Part shown: one piece after another, positions 6,913-9,468 of the stretch
How the letters are laid out: each line of letters starts with the position of its first letter
Position numbering within the stretch: the stretch's first letter is position 1
Origin: JABWBR01 sp036741235
GTDB taxonomy: Bacteria; Bacteroidota; Bacteroidia; Chitinophagales; Saprospiraceae
Direction of reading: 5' to 3'
Assembly: GCA_036741235.1 (NCBI GenBank)
Contig: DAINSQ010000184.1
Location: 1 to 9,468, forward strand
Length of the DNA: 9,468 nt
Translations under genes and position numbers: made by a program
Notes under the pieces: model-generated
Told to the model about the DNA's origin: nothing
The model's database searches: none
Seen by the model: the letters and a program-made list of their open reading frames with translations, nothing else

Positions 6913-8463
6913 TTATTTTACTCTTTTTATCTTCTGGCTAAAATGATAATGCTGCTGCGGCAAATACCGGAGTATAATTTCCCACAAGACTTCATAGGGT
7001 ATGATTTCAATTTCGTGCGACTGGTTGGCGATCTCTACCGGCATGGAGCTTAACATTTCCAGGTATTTCCCGGCTTTCCGCACTACAGCTTCTTTGTGAA
7101 ACGATCCGGCAGGTATTTGCAACAGCATTTTGATAAAACAATTGCTTCTGAAAGTATCGTTGTGGCGCAAATACCTGCTGCAATACTTCTCAATGGCCTC
7201 TACCCTGTCGATGGCTTTTTCGTATTCTTTACTTGATATGGTAAATAATATCTGAAGTGCCAGTACGGGTATGTTCATGCCTCGACGGTCTTGCGAAAAG
7301 GTCGGTATTTCATTCAGGAATTTAGCGACTTTGAATTTGCCCATTCTACCGGCCAATTCCCGCCTGGGCAACAGGCCTATGTGCATCAGGTATTGAACAT
7401 AGGCTTCATAAATTCGCCACGACTCCACTATATGGTCGGGCTGTTCTGCCAGCCTGGGGTGGTCGGCAATATAAATGCATACCTCCAGAGCGTCTTCGTA
7501 ATTGCCCGTATGCATGCCGAACAGAAAAAACAATTCCTGGAATTTGAACCAGTTGAAGCTGCCCTCTTCCGAAAAAATATTTTGATACTGCGCAAAAAGC
7601 TGTTTGCCTTTATCATATTCGTGCAATTGAAGATAACACACCATTAATTGATAGTAGAATACCTGCAAAGGCACGCCGCTGCTATAAGGCTTTTTGTTAA
7701 AAAAAGCAATGGCGTCTTCGCTTAATTCGGCCGCCTTGCGATAGTCGGCGACTGTAGTGTATATCATCAATTGTATCAGACGGGCGCATAATTGCAATTT
7801 GAAAGATTCGGAAATGACAAGATACGGCGCCAGCCTTTCGTAATATTCTACGGCCAGATCGCGCGTTTGCGCATTGGCTGATTTGCTGTTAACGTAGTGA
7901 ATCACCAGGTCGGAATACAATTCCTCCGCTTCGTTTTCAGCAGCGCCTACCGTCTGGTAATACCTGTACTGTTCGCGATAATACTCGTATTTGCGATTAT
8001 TGCCCTCAACTGTGCCGTAGTGCAGTCGCAATAACCTGACTATATCCAGCGTCAATTCTGTGAAATCAAACCTGACGGTGTGGCGCATCAGGGTTTCGAG
8101 CAAATCTACAGCCGTTATTTTGGCGTTCCTCGACAACAGGATCATCGCCGCCGACCATCGCTTGTGGCACTCGTAGTAGGCGGTCTGCCGGTCGCTTAAT
8201 CCGCTTTGACTGAAATCAATGATAAATAATGCGTCGAGCAGTCGCTCTTTCAGCTTGTTTTTCAAACTGGGCAAACGCCCCTGTAGTCCATCAGTATGAT
8301 AGATCAACTTAAGCGCATCTTCGTCGCTTGTAATTTTTCCCGAGGCAATTCCGTCGTATAATTGCTCCATGCGCGAACCTGCTTCCAACAACAGACCGCG
8401 CCAACCGCCGGCTTTCATCCTCTGGCCTTTGAGCAATAATACGAGCTCTACTAAATCTCGCAT
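6913..8463 (-). CDS. Helical TPR-like hypothetical protein, paralog B
   Basis: A 516-residue protein from ATG 8463 to TAA 6913, homologous over its full length to the 4615-6147 product. Matching blocks in order: TSDE near the N-terminus; YxEC(H/Y)K and LRLHYG...EG; HYVNSKS; GVPLQVFYYQLMVCYLQL; FNWFKFQEL; DRRGMNIP near 392; EAIEKYCSRYLRHNDTFRSN; CFIKMLLQIP; NQSHEIEIIPYEVLWE near 480. Over about 104 residues from DRRGMNIP I count roughly 60% identity with no gap; the N-terminal third is clearly more divergent. Like its paralog it has a basic C-terminal tail (QKIKRVK), no signal peptide, no membrane helix and no recognisable catalytic motif. The middle contains TPR-like helix pairs such as HTGNYEDALEVC. 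The start has no Shine-Dalgarno (leader CAAACACTACATTGCT). A strong terminator follows it. It is a real gene of unknown function, probably an alpha-solenoid protein of a lineage-specific family. Confidence 0.93.
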   Translation of the reverse strand: MRDLVELVLLLKGQRMKAGGWRGLLLEAGSRMEQLYDGIASGKITSDEDALKLIYHTDGLQGRLPSLKNKLKERLLDALFIIDFSQSGLSDRQTAYYECHKRWSAAMILLSRNAKITAVDLLETLMRHTVRFDFTELTLDIVRLLRLHYGTVEGNNRKYEYYREQYRYYQTVGAAENEAEELYSDLVIHYVNSKSANAQTRDLAVEYYERLAPYLVISESFKLQLCARLIQLMIYTTVADYRKAAELSEDAIAFFNKKPYSSGVPLQVFYYQLMVCYLQLHEYDKGKQLFAQYQNIFSEEGSFNWFKFQELFFLFGMHTGNYEDALEVCIYIADHPRLAEQPDHIVESWRIYEAYVQYLMHIGLLPRRELAGRMGKFKVAKFLNEIPTFSQDRRGMNIPVLALQILFTISSKEYEKAIDRVEAIEKYCSRYLRHNDTFRSNCFIKMLLQIPAGSFHKEAVVRKAGKYLEMLSSMPVEIANQSHEIEIIPYEVLWEIILRYLPQQHYHFSQKIKRVK

Positions 8464-8857
8464 AGCAATGTAGTGTTTGCGATATAACTTGGGTAATACC
8501 GACTTTTGGGAAGTTCGATAGCGGGCGTAGTATGCCCTGCGTTATTGAGTAGTGCCGCTCAAAGTAGAGTTAGAAAGGTAAGCTCGGTATGCTTTGCTAA
8601 TTTGCAAAGATCAATCGCATAATAACAATGCTGGAAAACAGGAGAAACTACCAGGGTGAAAGGTGTTTGTACAGTGTTTTCATGTGTATATTGCGTTTGA
8701 GTTTACCAACTATATGTAAAGGACGCTATTATATACTTTTTTGTCAAGCATATATAAACATAAATGTTATAATAATTCTTATATATTTGAATAACAATTA
8801 ATTAAATAAAGTATTTGCTCGCCAAGCTTTCGCCTTCGATTGCTTATATACGAAAAA
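8464..8857. other. AT-rich leader region upstream of paralog B
   Basis: No open frame of note on either strand. The part from about 8690 to 8820 is strongly A/T-rich with runs such as TTATATATTTGAATAAC. It probably carries the promoter and 5' leader of paralog B; one weak candidate promoter is listed separately. I see no riboswitch-like conserved structure. Confidence 0.55.
8573..8608 (-). promoter_or_regulatory. Weak candidate promoter for paralog B
   Basis: On the minus strand TTTG (8608-8605) is followed 24 nt later by TACCTTTC (8580-8573), which differs from TAnnTTTG only in the last base. The spacing is slightly long. The leader to the ATG at 8463 would be about 100 nt. Pattern match only. 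Confidence 0.25.
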
Positions 8858-8883
8858 CGGGAAACCGCAATTGCAGTTTCCCG
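8858..8883 (-). terminator. Intrinsic terminator after the short open segment
   Basis: Arms CGGGAAAC (8858-8865) and GTTTCCCG (8876-8883) pair perfectly. After one C/A mismatch, GCAA/TTGC completes a nearly loopless inner stem. On the minus strand the hairpin is followed by TTTTTCG. It lies 29 nt past the TAG at 8915-8913, which suggests that a minus-strand gene ended there. On the plus strand the sequence after it is only moderately T-rich. Confidence 0.7.
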
Positions 8884-8912
8884 ATTCTTCTTGTTGCTCT
8901 TTTTCCTGTTGA

Positions 8913-9059
8913 CTAAGGCAAGGTGATATCAACAATGATGACAAGAGGACATTCAGGACGGTTGCCCGCCCAGGTTTTTAAAGTAGTGTTTGTGTTGTAC
9001 ATATGGTGTAAATTTGTTCTTTTACGTGCTTTGCTTGCAGGCAATAAATTCCCCCCCAG
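8913..9059 (-). pseudogene. Possible remnant or frameshifted 3' end of a gene
   Basis: An open frame of 48 codons ends at TAG 8915-8913 and is followed by a well-formed terminator. Its last residues, KTWAGNRPECPLVIIVDITLP (the segment from about codon 28), look more protein-like than the other frames here. It has no start of its own except an internal ATG at 9002, which would give only 29 residues, and a TAG (9062-9060) stops it upstream. That stop is beside a run of seven G (minus strand, 9057-9051). One extra G would join the segment to the frame open to the right (TTG at 9187). It could therefore be a decayed gene, an assembly or homopolymer error, or a small protein gene. I do not recognise the family. 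Confidence 0.3.
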
Positions 9060-9327
9060 CTACCGCTGCGTCGCTTTCGCGCGCAACTGCCGAAATGGCA
9101 ATCAGACTTTAACCGGTTTGAGTTTGGGTAAAATCGGTTGGTTGCGTATAATTCCGTATCGGCAACTATACGCCCTGCCTTATTCAAAGCTCGAAAAATC
9201 GGGGAGAGATAGCGCTAGCGCGCTTTTATATAGGGATGGCCTCAACCGCTGTTGTTTCAATCAGCAAGGCAAAGAAATGATAATTTTTTATAATATGCAA
9301 AAAATATTTTATATATTTTATGCTCAC
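9060..9327. other. Region between the gene remnant and the tandem repeats
   Basis: No credible complete gene. A plus-strand open frame (8923-9360) passes through here, but it overlaps the open segment and terminator signals on the other strand and ends inside the tandem repeat array, so I treat it as chance. At 9211-9224 AGCGC-tagc-GCGCT forms a short 5-bp hairpin followed by TTTTATATAG on the plus strand; it is too weak to call a terminator. From about 9275 the sequence becomes nearly pure A/T up to the repeats. Confidence 0.5.
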
Positions 9328-9468
9328 GTGATTTGTCGTAGATGTAGAGACAAATCGTGATTTGTCGTAGATGTAGAGACAAATCGTGATTTGTCGTAGA
9401 TGTAGAGACAAATCGTGATTTGTCGTAGATGTAGAGACAAATCGTGATTTGTCGTAGATGTAGAGACA
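9328..9468. repeat. Tandem array of 29-bp hairpin-forming repeats
   Basis: Four complete identical units (9328-9356, 9357-9385, 9386-9414, 9415-9443) and 25 bases of a fifth (9444-9468), which is cut by the window edge. Each unit is GT, then GATTTGTC, an 11-nt centre GTAGATGTAGA, and GACAAATC; the two 8-nt arms are perfect inverted complements. Across each junction, GACAAATC-GT-GATTTGTC gives a second, mutually exclusive hairpin with a 2-nt loop. There are no spacers, so this is not a CRISPR array. The period is not a multiple of three and no gene crosses it convincingly. It is an intergenic palindromic tandem repeat whose full length is unknown. Confidence 0.95.

Noticed and set aside
8735..8765. 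Sigma70-like TTGACA and TATAAT on the minus strand near 8740-8757
   Set aside because: Only about 8 nt separate the two boxes, far from the usual 16-18, and Bacteroidota use a different consensus.
8923..9360. Plus-strand 145-codon open frame
   Set aside because: It overlaps a more protein-like minus-strand segment, ends inside the non-coding tandem repeats, has unusual composition and has no promoter or ribosome-binding signal that I can see.
9328..9468. CRISPR array from the regularly spaced 29-bp repeats
   Set aside because: The identical units follow each other directly with no unique spacers, and no cas gene is in the window.

Overview
The window reads as accessory chromosome of a Bacteroidota bacterium, most likely a Saprospiraceae-type lineage (inference). 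The evidence is a very long secreted protein built of SdrD B-like repeats, two members of a ~510-residue helical protein family, start codons without Shine-Dalgarno sequences, and one exact TAnnTTTG promoter box. Every credible gene lies on the minus strand, so transcription runs from right to left.

Layout, left to right. Positions 1-3664 hold the first 1221 codons of a giant surface or secreted protein; its 3' end lies outside the window. Next is an AT-rich gap with an intrinsic terminator (3933-3965) belonging to a small cysteine-containing hypothetical gene (3990-4400, possibly to 4472). The first large helical paralog (4615-6147) follows. A 765-bp gap then holds an orphan minus-strand terminator (6263-6284), a candidate plus-strand promoter (6537-6567) and a strong terminator (6807-6830). 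The second paralog (6913-8463) comes next. To its right are an AT-rich stretch, another minus-strand terminator (8858-8883) and a short open segment (8913-9059) that looks like the end of a decayed or frameshifted gene. The window ends in a tandem array of 29-bp hairpin-forming units (9328-9468) that continues past the edge.

How the genes relate. The SdrD-like protein is exported; the two paralogs and the small gene lack signal peptides and are probably cytoplasmic. Three of the four hairpin terminators sit just downstream of a stop codon on the minus strand. No hairpin terminator follows the 4615-6147 gene, so it and the small gene after it may share a transcript ending at 3933-3965. No functional link between the surface protein and the paralogs is visible. 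I found no CRISPR array, tRNA, rRNA, transposase or defence system. The most unusual elements are the paralog pair, the identical hairpin repeats and the orphan regulatory signals between the paralogs.
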